Positions 36,701 through 45,178 of a DNA stretch of 55,982 nucleotides are shown here, piece by piece (the stretch's first letter is position 1; each line of letters begins with the position of its first letter). The DNA is from Rickettsiales bacterium (lineage in GTDB: Bacteria; Pseudomonadota; Alphaproteobacteria; Rickettsiales; UBA1997): positions 1 through 55,982 of the forward strand of contig JAFVEQ010000033.1 of NCBI GenBank assembly GCA_017475895.1, read 5' to 3'. The notes under the pieces were generated by a model. It saw only the letters and a program-made list of their open reading frames with translations, did not search any database and was not told where the DNA came from. Made by a program: the position numbers and the translations under genes.

Positions 36701-39699
36701 ATAAAGAAAATAAAGAAAATAAGAAAAATAAGAAAAATAAAAAAATAGATGAAGAAGTTTTCAAAAAATTAGAAGGAGAAGTAGGTGCAGAACTGGAGAA
36801 AAAAGCAAAAGCAGATAAACAGGCTGAAATAGCTAAAAAAGTAGAGGAAACAGTGAAACAAAAACTGGAAGAGTTAGAATTAACAAAACAAATACAAGAC
36901 TTACAAAATCAAGTAACAGATCTACAAAACGCATTAACAAAGCTTACAGGTAATCAACTAGCACAAGCACAAGGTGAACAACAGAACAAACAACAACCAG
37001 CACAGAACGAACAGCTACAAGTCGAACAACAAAACATGGGCGGACAAAATGAACAAAAACAAAATCAACAAAAAAATAAAAAAAACAAAAAGAAAAAAGA
37101 AACAGGAGGAGAGACGCTACAGCAACAACTTGGTGATATTAATCAACAATTAGCACAACAATTATTACAGTTACAAAATGCTAATGACCAAAATAAAAAA
37201 AGCATAATTGAAAAAATTGAAGAAATAAAAACGAAATTAGGAAATATAGGACAAAATGTAAACGATTTAACAACAAAGAAACAGACTGAAGACATTAAAA
37301 ACAATCTAAAAATAGATGACTTAAAAATACAAAATAAAAAACTATTAGGTGAAATAAGTGAGCTATTCAACGAAATCGAAAATAATAATATCATTAGTGA
37401 GAACAATAATACTGGTGATAATGTTAACAAACTTAAAAAACCTGATAAAACTAAAATAACAGAACAAGAAATCGATAAATTAGACAAACTTGAAGACTTA
37501 CAGAAACAAAATGAAGAATTGGAAAAAAACAAAGCAGAAATGAGAGTGTACATATATAATATGTATAAAAATAAAATAAATGAATTGGCTAATATAATAG
37601 ACAAACTTACACCACTGTTAAAAAAATCAGAAAAAGAGAAAAACAATTTAATTGATAACTTTTTACAAATGTATAACCAGCTAAATAAAGCTAATACAGA
37701 CGATGACAAGAAAGAGAACACCGATACTCAGGAAATAACTAAAGAAAACTTAGAAGGACTTGATGAGGAACAGTTACAACAACTTAATAAGGCCATTGCA
37801 GGAATACAAAATATTAATGACGAAAACAAGCAAGAAGAATTATTAAAAAAAATAAAGAAAGAAACTCTTGCTGATGACAACACATTAAACGAAATACTTA
37901 ATGAAGTAAACAATGAAAACAAAAAACAACTTACGGCATTACAAGAGCAAGTTAAAACATTACAGAAACAATCTACGCAATTAACACAACAACTTCAGCA
38001 GATACAACAAGACAAACAGAACACTAAAGGACAGAATAACGCAAATCAGCAAATACAACAATTACAACAGAACATAGACAAACAAATAAAACAACTAAAT
38101 GATAAAGTCACAAAAATGACCCAAGACCAAACGCAGTTACAACAACGGGTGGTTAATAATGACAAAACGCAAAAAAATATGCAACAATTAAAAAACAAAA
38201 TAAAACAATTAGAAGAAAAAAGAGAACAATCAGAAAAGAAAATAAACAAAATGCAAGAACAACTAAACCAAATGCAACAAACACAATTACGACAGGCAAC
38301 AACAGGCAACGCAAAACAGCCAACAGGTGGTAAAAAAACATATAATAACCAATTCAGACAAAATTTTGCACAATGGACACAACGACAACAGCAATCACAG
38401 CAACCAAGTAATCAACAACATCACTTTACAAACAACAATTTCAAAGGACAAGGTCAATACACAGGAGGCGGCTATCCACAGCAACAATTCTATCAACAAC
38501 AGCCAATGTTCCCTGTGTACCCTCAGCAGTTATACGGCGTACCAACCCAATATTATCAACAACAGCTTCCACTTGCTACTCCAGCTCCAACACAGGTACT
38601 TCCGCCACAATACTCTTATCAATCCCCATATCCAATATATCCGCAACCCTTTGATATGGCTCAAATTGAACAGGTGATAAAAAAGGCCATATATGACACA
38701 CTACAACAAAACCAAATAAACACACAAACACTACCAGAACTTCAGCATGCTAGTGAGTACGGTGAACACCATGACGAACCTGCAACATATGCTGGAAAAA
38801 ATAAAAAAACCAAAGGTGAAAGAATTGATATTAACGAACTAATGCAACAGATTGCTGAACAAAATAAAAAAGAACAAAAGCAAGAAATTAAACAACAGCA
38901 AGACGTTAAACAACAGCAACAGCCAAAAGAATTAACCTATTACGACGCTGCCATCAACTATAATGAGGATTTAACATTCCTACTGCTGGAAGGATTAATG
39001 GGGTATAATGCTAAAAATATAGACGAAGGAGGGAAGTATATTTTCAAGAGTTTCAATTTTAACAAAAAAGTAGGCTTAACCAGAGAAAGTTTAAGTCAAA
39101 ATGAAACCGATGAAAAGAACAAAAAACTAAAGGCTGACAATAAGTACAAATATGCATCCGGAGTAATTAATAAAGTTATAGCAGACGTCATAGGTAAGAA
39201 AAATTTGGAGGCTATGGTATATTCTGGGGTATTTGACTACAACACATACCTTCAGGAATTAACCTATAATATTAATAATCACATAAAAGTTGAAAACGAA
39301 ATTGCCAGAAGAACGCTTTTGGCGGAAGATGCTCAAAAATTGAAAGATATTATAACAGCGGGTATGTTCTATACTGGATTTACAAAGTTTGATGATATCT
39401 ATGCACAACAGCAAATGCAAATGATGTTGAATAAAGTTGTTAAAAGTAAAGATTTTAAAAATGTTCCATATAGAGATCAGATGAAATACATGAGAAAATG
39501 TATTAATGTAATGAAATATAATAAAGACCTATTGGGGGAGAGAACTAAAACACTTGGCGAACTTGAACAAACATTCAATAGATCAGATGTAACAAAATTC
39601 AAGGGTGCCAATAACATTGAAAACCTATTAGATAACCCTGATTTTACGGATACTATAGATACATTTATAGGCAATTCTCAGCAAAATCAAATATCTTAG
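33796..39699 (+). CDS. Giant Gln/Asn/Lys-rich coiled-coil protein (1967 aa), unknown function
   Basis: Not recognised. The ATG at 33796 is chosen; a GTG three codons upstream is possible. Residues about 1-1500 are dominated by Lys, Glu, Gln, Asn and Asp in long coiled-coil heptads, with repeats such as LQNQVTDLQNAL and many Q-Q pairs. A low-complexity, prion-like region at about 1530-1625 is rich in Gln, Pro and Tyr (for example YPQQQFYQQQPMFPVYPQQ). A folded-looking C-terminal domain (about 1712-1950) starts with LTYYDAAINYNEDLTFLL. There is no signal peptide, membrane segment or known motif. The coding strand is extremely A-rich and T-poor. It could form filaments or condensates, or be an effector; these are inferences. 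Confidence 0.7.
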   Translation: MEQKIQEQSVEQIKQQLNAIDDNNFDVSNILKKLNLYVQYINALVKDHNEKVTANIGQLSSINESGKAISQVVKLINAVMDLTNRVKAFINKKNSGDHNTLYMQRNRVFDKRYDTMSRVGNTNKEGTLKHTEYHLKNKLSSYNYNSADYNNIAETLKIVTSTIEMCNYINEYITPVTDEEQLSKNCNINKGDNTRSSGGIGNINKIKLDDATIDKNVDYSVYINNLQNDMQSLKNNAENNTRVQNKNKQQESQKIQSADSKRDLTLTIFNQTQQPPIDQTQIDTLQSTIQEQQVTIQKQNTTLQNLKNSCDNLDQTLKQWQGINEANYSTIKGLVQTFLLAQKARVESFADMKISNDEELKTLLNNITQQLNSLTSIDSETDINKKIDNLQQIVQQTNNNQQKITNDYEPNATKYITGLQEQIDNLKNQLDALTKAKNEKIEKILQNLGYDKKTGEDEYDRAKKKLENSKESDLDDISGITDQNAKAKLKQSLDDGNNKELDTKLLKELLDKLSLIEQIKKLESYVHDRVKSNKEESNFDHERYILIDHVTNRISKVYDSREDDKDRLNGIVNNINNNKQNNGININTEKKDLDKRLDDLTIINQIIDELLVIQTYSEMDAEALKGIIKGMLSQDQQQDKKTDTINGDKPKTLAEQTKENLTGDEDKSLLEAVLKNDTKNFDNDPIAEKEGLLRIIAAISIAWGKNAAEMKEMLLSIQKQLDKQKEKENEQLKQENEELEEEIRNAFGSQGQQTDAGDDQKDKDKQDITKLSENDVNGLPIEDKQKNLLKKILQHNKNQKQNQVGQNQQAQDPAEQNKNLVEENKQLKVIIGAINKAQHNKEKQQLQEQIQQLRAQVQQQNDGANNGTNNTDIQNRLQSLEQKLANFEKQEADKKKNLAGQIANEMGINNEEEKSKKITNLQNYDVEDLQKLLNLLNKLKELNEDTEENKKENFRQQISNLVSDENNENKENKENKKNKKNKKIDEEVFKKLEGEVGAELEKKAKADKQAEIAKKVEETVKQKLEELELTKQIQDLQNQVTDLQNALTKLTGNQLAQAQGEQQNKQQPAQNEQLQVEQQNMGGQNEQKQNQQKNKKNKKKKETGGETLQQQLGDINQQLAQQLLQLQNANDQNKKSIIEKIEEIKTKLGNIGQNVNDLTTKKQTEDIKNNLKIDDLKIQNKKLLGEISELFNEIENNNIISENNNTGDNVNKLKKPDKTKITEQEIDKLDKLEDLQKQNEELEKNKAEMRVYIYNMYKNKINELANIIDKLTPLLKKSEKEKNNLIDNFLQMYNQLNKANTDDDKKENTDTQEITKENLEGLDEEQLQQLNKAIAGIQNINDENKQEELLKKIKKETLADDNTLNEILNEVNNENKKQLTALQEQVKTLQKQSTQLTQQLQQIQQDKQNTKGQNNANQQIQQLQQNIDKQIKQLNDKVTKMTQDQTQLQQRVVNNDKTQKNMQQLKNKIKQLEEKREQSEKKINKMQEQLNQMQQTQLRQATTGNAKQPTGGKKTYNNQFRQNFAQWTQRQQQSQQPSNQQHHFTNNNFKGQGQYTGGGYPQQQFYQQQPMFPVYPQQLYGVPTQYYQQQLPLATPAPTQVLPPQYSYQSPYPIYPQPFDMAQIEQVIKKAIYDTLQQNQINTQTLPELQHASEYGEHHDEPATYAGKNKKTKGERIDINELMQQIAEQNKKEQKQEIKQQQDVKQQQQPKELTYYDAAINYNEDLTFLLLEGLMGYNAKNIDEGGKYIFKSFNFNKKVGLTRESLSQNETDEKNKKLKADNKYKYASGVINKVIADVIGKKNLEAMVYSGVFDYNTYLQELTYNINNHIKVENEIARRTLLAEDAQKLKDIITAGMFYTGFTKFDDIYAQQQMQMMLNKVVKSKDFKNVPYRDQMKYMRKCINVMKYNKDLLGERTKTLGELEQTFNRSDVTKFKGANNIENLLDNPDFTDTIDTFIGNSQQNQIS
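36690..36745 (+). repeat. Short A-rich coding repeat inside the Gln-rich gene
   Basis: About four to five near-copies of a 9-12 base unit (AAATAAAGA or AATAAGAAAA) encode Asn-Lys-Glu-rich residues (NENKENKENKKNKKNKK). Most units keep the frame, so length changes in whole units would only lengthen or shorten the coiled coil. Confidence 0.5.
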
Positions 39700-39732
39700 T
39701 TTATAATTGATTTGCTATAATTTGACAATCCG

Positions 39733-39765
39733 CCCAGTCGTCCATTGATGACTGGGTTTTAAAAA
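39733..39765 (+). terminator. Terminator after the Gln-rich gene
   Basis: CCCAGTCgTC (39733-39742) pairs with GAtGACTGGG (39747-39756), followed by TTTT and a short AT-rich tail. It separates the Gln-rich gene from the MORN gene. Confidence 0.8.
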
Positions 39766-39780
39766 TTTTTACTGTGACTG

Positions 39781-39808
39781 TTGCTTTTGTGTAAAAAAGT
39801 GCTATACT
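39781..39808 (+). promoter_or_regulatory. Promoter of the MORN-repeat gene
   Basis: TTGCTT (39781-39786), a 16-bp spacer and TATACT (39803-39808), 26 bp before the ATG, with AAAGGA as ribosome binding site. The same TATACT -10 occurs at the Gln-rich gene. Confidence 0.6.
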
Positions 39809-39834
39809 ACCATAAGAAAATAAAGGAAAAATAA

Positions 39835-41337
39835 ATGGAAGAAATCTATATAAAGAAGAAAATAAGAATAGATGTTAAAAACAAGGGCTTTTATGAAGAT
39901 TATTATGTAGATGGCGAGCAGCGTGACAGAGACAAAGTATTCGCCATTAGTGGAAATGCTGACATTTATATAGATGGAAAATTAAAATATTCAGGCGAAA
40001 TAGGAAACTGTATTCCGCGTGGCCGTGGAGTGCTCTATGACGATAATGGTGAGGTTGTATTTGACGGTATCTTTGTACATGGTGATCCATACGAGGGAAC
40101 ATACATTTACAAAGATCTTGGGATATGTAAGGGTTATTTTAAAAACCATAAGCCAAACGGAAATTGTATATTTTTCTACAATAACAAAAGTATATATAGC
40201 GGAAATTTTGAAAATGGTATACCCAATGGAAATGGAGTATTAATTCGTGATGGTAACATGTATGCAGGTGGTTTTTATAATGGTAAATATAATGGTAAGG
40301 GAATTTATAAAAACGAACAGGGAACATTTGATGGAATCTTTGAAAATAATATGGCTAAGTCAGGATCATTTATACTAAAGAATGGTGGTCAAAAAATTTA
40401 TACTCTTGAAACGCAAAATGATGGTGGTAAAAAATTAACATATTTTATAGATGGACAAGAAATAGTTTTAACTATAGACGCAAACAACAAAATGGTTTGG
40501 TCTGGCAACATAACAGAAGAAACGAAAAAAGCAGCAAAACAAATACTTAATTCATTTAATGAAAAGGAAAGTGTTGGCTATAATTGTCTGTTGGGAAATT
40601 TAACATCAATTAACACGGATAAAAATATTGTTCAGTTTAGTAACAATTCTGATTTTCATGAACGTATCGATTTCAAAGATCAACTTGATAAATTCATTAC
40701 ATTTGCTGAACGGAGAGAAAATAAAGGTAAACTTGTAACATCAGAACTTTACACCAATGACCATGCCGTGGGAATTATATATAATGATGGAAAAATTTTG
40801 GTTGTGGACACCTCCGGCGGTGTATACTTGGATACAAATGCCGTTGATCTATTGAAAAATAAACAGGTTAAAATATTATCACAGGATATGCAAAAAGCCG
40901 GTAATTGTGTTGTAACATCAAGAATGTTTACAAATGAAATCGCTAAATGTATAGCAAATAGGGAAAATGGAATAACAATAGATAACTTCATTAAATATTG
41001 TACTTATGGTTATAAGACGGCAATAGAACCAAATGAACAAAAAAAACAAGAAAATAAATATTTTTTTGAGGGTAAACATCTTAAAGATATACTAGAACAA
41101 AAAGCTAAAGACATACATGGTAGATATGAAAAACTGCACGAAGTTGATAAAAAATTGTTGGCAATATGCATGGACAAACAAAATAAATTTGTGTATCCGA
41201 AGGATTCCTATATATCTACAATGAAAAATAGAATAGTGGAATATTCTCTTATAAGAGAAGTAGAATTGGAACAACAATTAAAACAAGCCGAGAAAGAACT
41301 TGATAATAATATGTACATAAAGAAAAATATTTTGTGA
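39835..41337 (+). CDS. MORN-repeat protein with possible cysteine-peptidase-like domain
   Basis: This 500-residue protein has about six MORN repeats at residues 52-186, pattern Y-x-G-x-F-x-N-G-x-x-N-G-x-G, for example YSGNFENGIPNGNG at 121-134. MORN repeats often bind membranes or phosphoinositides and occur in effectors. Residues about 290-375 are soluble and carry HAVGIIYNDGKILVVDTSGG (His310, Asp325) and then SQDMQKAGNCVV (Gln350 or 353, Cys358). The order His, Asp, Gln, Cys resembles clan CE peptidases and acetyltransferases (Ulp1/YopJ type), but the spacing is shorter and this is a weak inference. The C-terminus is helical. AAAGGA is the ribosome binding site, the stop is TGA, and the gene has its own promoter. 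Confidence 0.75.
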   Translation: MEEIYIKKKIRIDVKNKGFYEDYYVDGEQRDRDKVFAISGNADIYIDGKLKYSGEIGNCIPRGRGVLYDDNGEVVFDGIFVHGDPYEGTYIYKDLGICKGYFKNHKPNGNCIFFYNNKSIYSGNFENGIPNGNGVLIRDGNMYAGGFYNGKYNGKGIYKNEQGTFDGIFENNMAKSGSFILKNGGQKIYTLETQNDGGKKLTYFIDGQEIVLTIDANNKMVWSGNITEETKKAAKQILNSFNEKESVGYNCLLGNLTSINTDKNIVQFSNNSDFHERIDFKDQLDKFITFAERRENKGKLVTSELYTNDHAVGIIYNDGKILVVDTSGGVYLDTNAVDLLKNKQVKILSQDMQKAGNCVVTSRMFTNEIAKCIANRENGITIDNFIKYCTYGYKTAIEPNEQKKQENKYFFEGKHLKDILEQKAKDIHGRYEKLHEVDKKLLAICMDKQNKFVYPKDSYISTMKNRIVEYSLIREVELEQQLKQAEKELDNNMYIKKNIL

Positions 41338-41362
41338 AGTAAATATGACTAAAATCTATTAA

Positions 41363-44242
41363 CTAATTCGATAGCCAATCAGCTATTCTACTTAGGTGTT
41401 TATAATCGCTATATCCATTTCTATTGGTGGCAACATAGCCGTTGTTTTCGTCATCAAAAAAACCCAAAAGAATAGTCAATAACTTTTCTGTTTTATTTAT
41501 CAACTCAACAATATCAACATCTTTGCCATTATTATCTATTGAAATGGTTTTACTATCCTTATGTTTAACACCCCAATACTGCAAAGAAGCAACGTTTAAT
41601 CTATATTGTCTACTTAGAATGAGGGCTTCCACCAAAAGCTGCAGACTTTCGCCGTCCAATACACTACTTTTCCTTGGAATTGTTCCCGTTTTATAATCAA
41701 CAATATTAACGGTGTTGTTACTCTGTTCAATTCTATCAATTTTTGCTGTAATCGTTTTGTTTATCCCTCTAATATAATATTCTTTTTTATTTTCGCTGTG
41801 TATATCATAGCCATTTAATCTTGAGTTATCATCCCACTCAATAAAGGACCTAATACCATCATCAAAATTATCAGAATAAAAAGCAACAGCTACATCATCA
41901 TCTATAAAAGTTTTTTTAATTTTATCAATAAACAGTTGTTTTATGCTATTAAATTTACTATCTTTATACTTTTCGTAATTATTTGTATAATCCTCAATGG
42001 CACTATGCATTAATGTTCCTATTTTAGCATTTATTTTATTTTTTATTAACACATTCATCGGTCTTAATTTCAAAATATACTTGGCATATATGTCGTACGG
42101 ATTTTTATTAAGTAAATCTATATTTGTTGCAGATAATTGATTGGGCCTGACTGACTTTTGTGGCTTTGGACACGGTCTAACTTTATAACTGCTATCAGCG
42201 TAAATATTGTTCAGATTTATTTTTTTATATATTTGCAGAAATGTGTCATATAAATTTGTAATCTGTAGATTATTACACTTTAGGTAAGTTTCCAGTCTCT
42301 GTAAAAATCTTGATTTAAACGTTGATACATCACCATCCGTTACGGATCTAGTTAATAACACATGTTTTTGCGATAATAGCTGAATAAAATCATAGCAACT
42401 TTTTCCCACATCTATTTCTTTTGCCGGAAGTCCAAAACTTTTCCTCATGCTTTTACTCATCCATGGATCCGTAGATATATTTAAAGGAAAAACACCATCA
42501 TTTAGCTCTGTAATTACAACAAGATCGTAATTTATTAATCTAGCTTCAGCTGGAGATATTATATTAACAGCTTCATTTATGGAGTAATTATCACTGTAGG
42601 ATTGTTCCGACAATATATAGGTCAAAATACTATAATATTCTTCAATATCTATAGTATCATAAAAGTCGACTTGTGGCAGCAGATCCCTATTAAAAAATTC
42701 AAATATTTTATCTTCATTAAGCCAAATACTTTGAATGTTTTGTTCCTGTGTTATTTCGTCAACTAACTTTAGATGTGAAACAATCAAATCTTTCATCAAA
42801 TGTCTATCACCATTAAGCACACTAAAATAACTGTCTATCCTATCAATGAATCCCAGCAGCCTATTTTTTATTTCTTCATTAGTTACATTATATAAAATAT
42901 TTTTTCTATAGGAAACTAAACCATCAGAATTATTTGTTTCACTCAAAACATATTTTTCAAAATCAACTATATATTTTACCAATTCGTCTTTTGTATAGCC
43001 AAAATATGAAAAATCACTCTTTAAAAGTGCCAGCAGGTACTCTTTACTGAAGTTGTTTATGCGGGTTTCTAACACTAACAATAGGTATTTCACCAACTTA
43101 TTATTGATAAATTTTTTACCAAAGGCATTATTTGTTGGTATATTCCACATCTTTAAATACAATTCTAGTTTATCGGCTTGTTTTGGATTAGATATTATAG
43201 CAATATTTGATAGACCATTTTTTTGTATATGGTTTAATATGTAATAGGATATAAATGTAAATTCTTCATAGATATTTTTACATTCCATATATTCAAGATT
43301 ATCCGGATTTTTCACATCCTCATTTCGCCAAGTGTATGTTAACTCATGTGGCAACATTGATGTATGCAATATCTTTAGTATATTATCATCCACCACCTTA
43401 TATTCATCATATTCAATATTTTTTATCTGTTTTGTGTCTATTTTTATGTCATTGATAACCTGATAAAAGTAGTAGTTATTGTTTATTTCGTCAATATCTT
43501 CAATCTTATATTTAGCTTTTATATCATCAAAATCCTTAAATATAAAATATGTATTATCATACTTATTTAATGTTTTTATGAAATTAGTGGTAGCTTTTAT
43601 CGAAACAAAATTGCCAGCAACTATAATTGGGTACTTTGGAGCCTGATTTTCAAAATTCTTTGTAAATAATTTTATCTTATTTATAATGTTAACACTACTG
43701 GATACTACATTGTTATCATCCAAAAATTTTTCCCACCTCTTACCAAAATCTTTTAAAAACACCAGTATTTTCTGCCAGTGAATGGCATATTCATCATCTA
43801 CAATGTTGTCTAAATTGCCAAAACTCAACTCCTGTTGCTCCACTTCTTTTATAAAGGAACTCAACTCATCAGACAAATTTATAGCTTGCTTTATGTTAAT
43901 ATCTCTATAGTTTTCCAAAATCGCTTTAATTAGAAGCAACTTATACTTTATATTTGATACCGGTACGGTCAATTCGTGATATTCCAAAAGTGAGTCATAA
44001 TCCAAGCCCGTTAGTAAAATATCATCATAATCCACATCACCAATTGCTTTTATAGTTGGCAAAATAGTTGACCGCTCCCTGCTATTTTCCAAAAATATCT
44101 TTTTTAATTCATTAACTGATCTACGACTGGGCAAAAATACACTTAAATTCGCTTTATCTAGGTCATCTTTAAATTTATCTGAAATAAAATTATATAGACT
44201 TCCTAAAAAATTATAGTTAGCAGGTATATTTAAAAAATTCAT
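41363..44242 (-). CDS. addB: Double-strand break repair protein AddB
   Basis: A 959-residue AddB-type protein, the partner of the AddA helicase-nuclease in RecBCD-like processing of double-strand breaks. The C-terminal PD-(D/E)XK nuclease domain is visible: RIEQSNNTVNIVDYKTGTIP near residue 845 holds the Asp and the DYK core. The N-terminal part has an early FLPSRRSVNELKKIF segment and inactivated helicase-like domains, as in alphaproteobacterial AddB. The length is near the family's usual size. addA is not in the window, although these genes are usually adjacent. The four iron-sulphur Cys of the Bacillus type are not seen. Confidence 0.9.
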   Translation of the reverse strand: MNFLNIPANYNFLGSLYNFISDKFKDDLDKANLSVFLPSRRSVNELKKIFLENSRERSTILPTIKAIGDVDYDDILLTGLDYDSLLEYHELTVPVSNIKYKLLLIKAILENYRDINIKQAINLSDELSSFIKEVEQQELSFGNLDNIVDDEYAIHWQKILVFLKDFGKRWEKFLDDNNVVSSSVNIINKIKLFTKNFENQAPKYPIIVAGNFVSIKATTNFIKTLNKYDNTYFIFKDFDDIKAKYKIEDIDEINNNYYFYQVINDIKIDTKQIKNIEYDEYKVVDDNILKILHTSMLPHELTYTWRNEDVKNPDNLEYMECKNIYEEFTFISYYILNHIQKNGLSNIAIISNPKQADKLELYLKMWNIPTNNAFGKKFINNKLVKYLLLVLETRINNFSKEYLLALLKSDFSYFGYTKDELVKYIVDFEKYVLSETNNSDGLVSYRKNILYNVTNEEIKNRLLGFIDRIDSYFSVLNGDRHLMKDLIVSHLKLVDEITQEQNIQSIWLNEDKIFEFFNRDLLPQVDFYDTIDIEEYYSILTYILSEQSYSDNYSINEAVNIISPAEARLINYDLVVITELNDGVFPLNISTDPWMSKSMRKSFGLPAKEIDVGKSCYDFIQLLSQKHVLLTRSVTDGDVSTFKSRFLQRLETYLKCNNLQITNLYDTFLQIYKKINLNNIYADSSYKVRPCPKPQKSVRPNQLSATNIDLLNKNPYDIYAKYILKLRPMNVLIKNKINAKIGTLMHSAIEDYTNNYEKYKDSKFNSIKQLFIDKIKKTFIDDDVAVAFYSDNFDDGIRSFIEWDDNSRLNGYDIHSENKKEYYIRGINKTITAKIDRIEQSNNTVNIVDYKTGTIPRKSSVLDGESLQLLVEALILSRQYRLNVASLQYWGVKHKDSKTISIDNNGKDVDIVELINKTEKLLTILLGFFDDENNGYVATNRNGYSDYKHLSRIADWLSN

Positions 44243-44304
44243 ACTCAGAGCAATTTTTTGCCATTTTATGACGAAAAAACTTTAATGGAAGAGAAAAATA
44301 AAAA

Positions 44305-45147
44305 TTATTTTTTGTTTCCACTAAATTTATTTTTCAAATAATTTATCCATTCAACCAGTTTATCTTGTAGTTTCTTGTTTATTTTTGTCAAAACCTCTAT
44401 AAACTTGTCAATGTAGTATATAATATCTTTTCTATTTTTAATGTTTTCAATCTCGATGGCATCAATAACCTTTTTGTTTACAACTCTTGTTCTGGAAATT
44501 ATATCACTCAGTATCAATCTATCGGTTATATAGTATATATCAAACCAGAATAACAAGAATACAATTACAACTATACCAATCAAATATATGCTTGAGACCG
44601 ACGTTAGTTTAATAATCATAATGGTTCCAATATTTTTCATCGGAGCATACAGATGGAAGTTCACAAGATATAGCATCAGACAAAATACCATTACATACAT
44701 TAAAATAATCGGAAATGGAACTAGAACGGATTTCATAAAAAGCTTAAAATTATTTGGTTTTTCATAGTTTGTTATATTAACAACCTTCAGAGACATACAT
44801 TTTTGACCGATTGTAGACCCTTTTAAAAAAACATAACATAAAAAATTATATAAAATAGCAACTGCACAGCTCACATATAGTGACAACAAAAAATAGTCGA
44901 ATACACCATTGTTGACAATAAATCTTATATGGTAATCTTGAAATTCTAACAATCTAACATTTCCAAACAATTCCTTAAATTTTGTCATTGTTTCACCAAT
45001 GTTGCCAATATTTTTACTATTGAAAACAAAAATTTGTACAAAAAAAATTATTAAAAAATTAACCAAAATACTATCTATAGTAAAACCAATTATTCTTCTA
45101 AATGCTTCGGCATTACTACTAACTTTAATATTTTTTTCTTCTTTCAT
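44305..45147 (-). CDS. RDD family membrane protein
   Basis: A 280-residue protein with an RDD-type start (AEAFRRIIGFTIDSILVNFLIIFF near 14-37, where the family has Arg-Asp-Asp-like residues in helix 1). Hydrophobic segments follow at about 70-100, 115-135 and 155-205. A typical motif STIGQKCMSLKVVNITNYEKP lies near 111-131, and the C-terminus is Lys-rich. The function of the family is unknown. It lies between infB and addB on the same strand with short gaps, so it is probably co-transcribed. Confidence 0.82.
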   Translation of the reverse strand: MKEEKNIKVSSNAEAFRRIIGFTIDSILVNFLIIFFVQIFVFNSKNIGNIGETMTKFKELFGNVRLLEFQDYHIRFIVNNGVFDYFLLSLYVSCAVAILYNFLCYVFLKGSTIGQKCMSLKVVNITNYEKPNNFKLFMKSVLVPFPIILMYVMVFCLMLYLVNFHLYAPMKNIGTIMIIKLTSVSSIYLIGIVVIVFLLFWFDIYYITDRLILSDIISRTRVVNKKVIDAIEIENIKNRKDIIYYIDKFIEVLTKINKKLQDKLVEWINYLKNKFSGNKK

Positions 45148-45178
45148 TTTTTAATCCACTTTATTAATAATAATCAAA

